Part shown: positions 63,979 through 64,000 of the stretch, piece after piece
Layout of the letters: every line of letters starts with the position of its first letter
How positions within the stretch are numbered: position 1 is the first letter of the stretch
From: UBA6898 sp964463135
Lineage (GTDB): Bacteria; Nitrospirota; Thermodesulfovibrionia; Thermodesulfovibrionales; UBA6898
Direction: 5' to 3'
DNA: 64,000 nt
Assembly: GCA_964463135.1 (NCBI GenBank)
Contig: CAYXBA010000006.1
Location: 93,607-157,606 of the forward strand
Translations under genes and position numbers: made by a program
Notes under the pieces: generated by a model
Told to the model about the DNA's origin: nothing
Seen by the model: only the letters and a program-made list of their open reading frames with translations
The model's database searches: none

Positions 63979-64000
63979 GCGGATATGCAGGGATGCGAAA

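Overview
The window reads as chromosomal DNA from a diderm (Gram-negative-type) bacterium. It carries a PilMNOPQ type IV pilus set with a secretin, several lipoproteins, and a YdbH/AsmA-like inter-membrane protein. The DHH-CBS-CCA tRNA nucleotidyltransferase fusion, a phosphofructokinase with pyrophosphate-type residues, and palindromic repeats (one inserted inside uvrC) suggest Nitrospirota or a deltaproteobacterial-type lineage; this placement is an inference. A 100-base run of N at 49570-49669 shows it is an assembled draft or metagenomic contig.

Layout. 1-3042 (+): the end of a CBS-domain protein, a TPR lipoprotein, paired palindromic repeats and uvrC. 3100-13034 (-): seven tightly packed, visibly GC-richer genes that look like a lipid or isoprenoid biosynthetic operon. 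In transcription order they are class I HMG-CoA reductase, UbiA-like prenyltransferase, PEP-synthase/rifampicin-phosphotransferase-like enzyme, BtaA/DUF3419-like aminocarboxypropyl transferase, phytol/dolichol-kinase-like membrane protein, GNAT acyltransferase and OleC-like AMP-forming ligase. Upstream, 13277-15300 holds a secreted phospholipase D-family protein and the degraded 5' end of a second HMG-CoA reductase gene. 15423-23334: a PfkB kinase, then an M48 protease/SH3/CHASE2-cyclase operon and a thioredoxin-DsbD-like/DUF255 pair. 23454-32193 (-): CCA fusion, diguanylate cyclase, Pit phosphate transporter with its DUF47 partner, and aroB-aroK-aroC.

32269-37238 (-): pilMNOPQ, separated from aroC by a clear terminator. 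37347-42151 (-): truB, nrnA, rbfA, infB. 42279-42916 (+): rpmB and a DciA-like gene. 43080-46214 (-): tig-clpP-clpX. 46289-51280 (+): polA, a histone-H1-like repeat protein ending in DUF4912 and broken by the gap, and a TPR lipoprotein. 51306-63104 (-): a TIGR02757 protein, kup, rnr, the ydbL/ydbH pair, yihY and the phosphofructokinase. 63227-63847 (+): a CAP-domain protein.

Most of the window is housekeeping. The part most likely to be an undescribed system is the seven-gene cluster at 3100-13034. Its enzymes could plausibly activate an isoprenoid alcohol, prenylate it, attach a homoserine-type head group from S-adenosylmethionine, and N-acylate it. The rest of the mevalonate pathway, the BtaB methyltransferase and OleA/B/D are all absent from the window. 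The product is unknown and this scheme is an inference from enzyme families.
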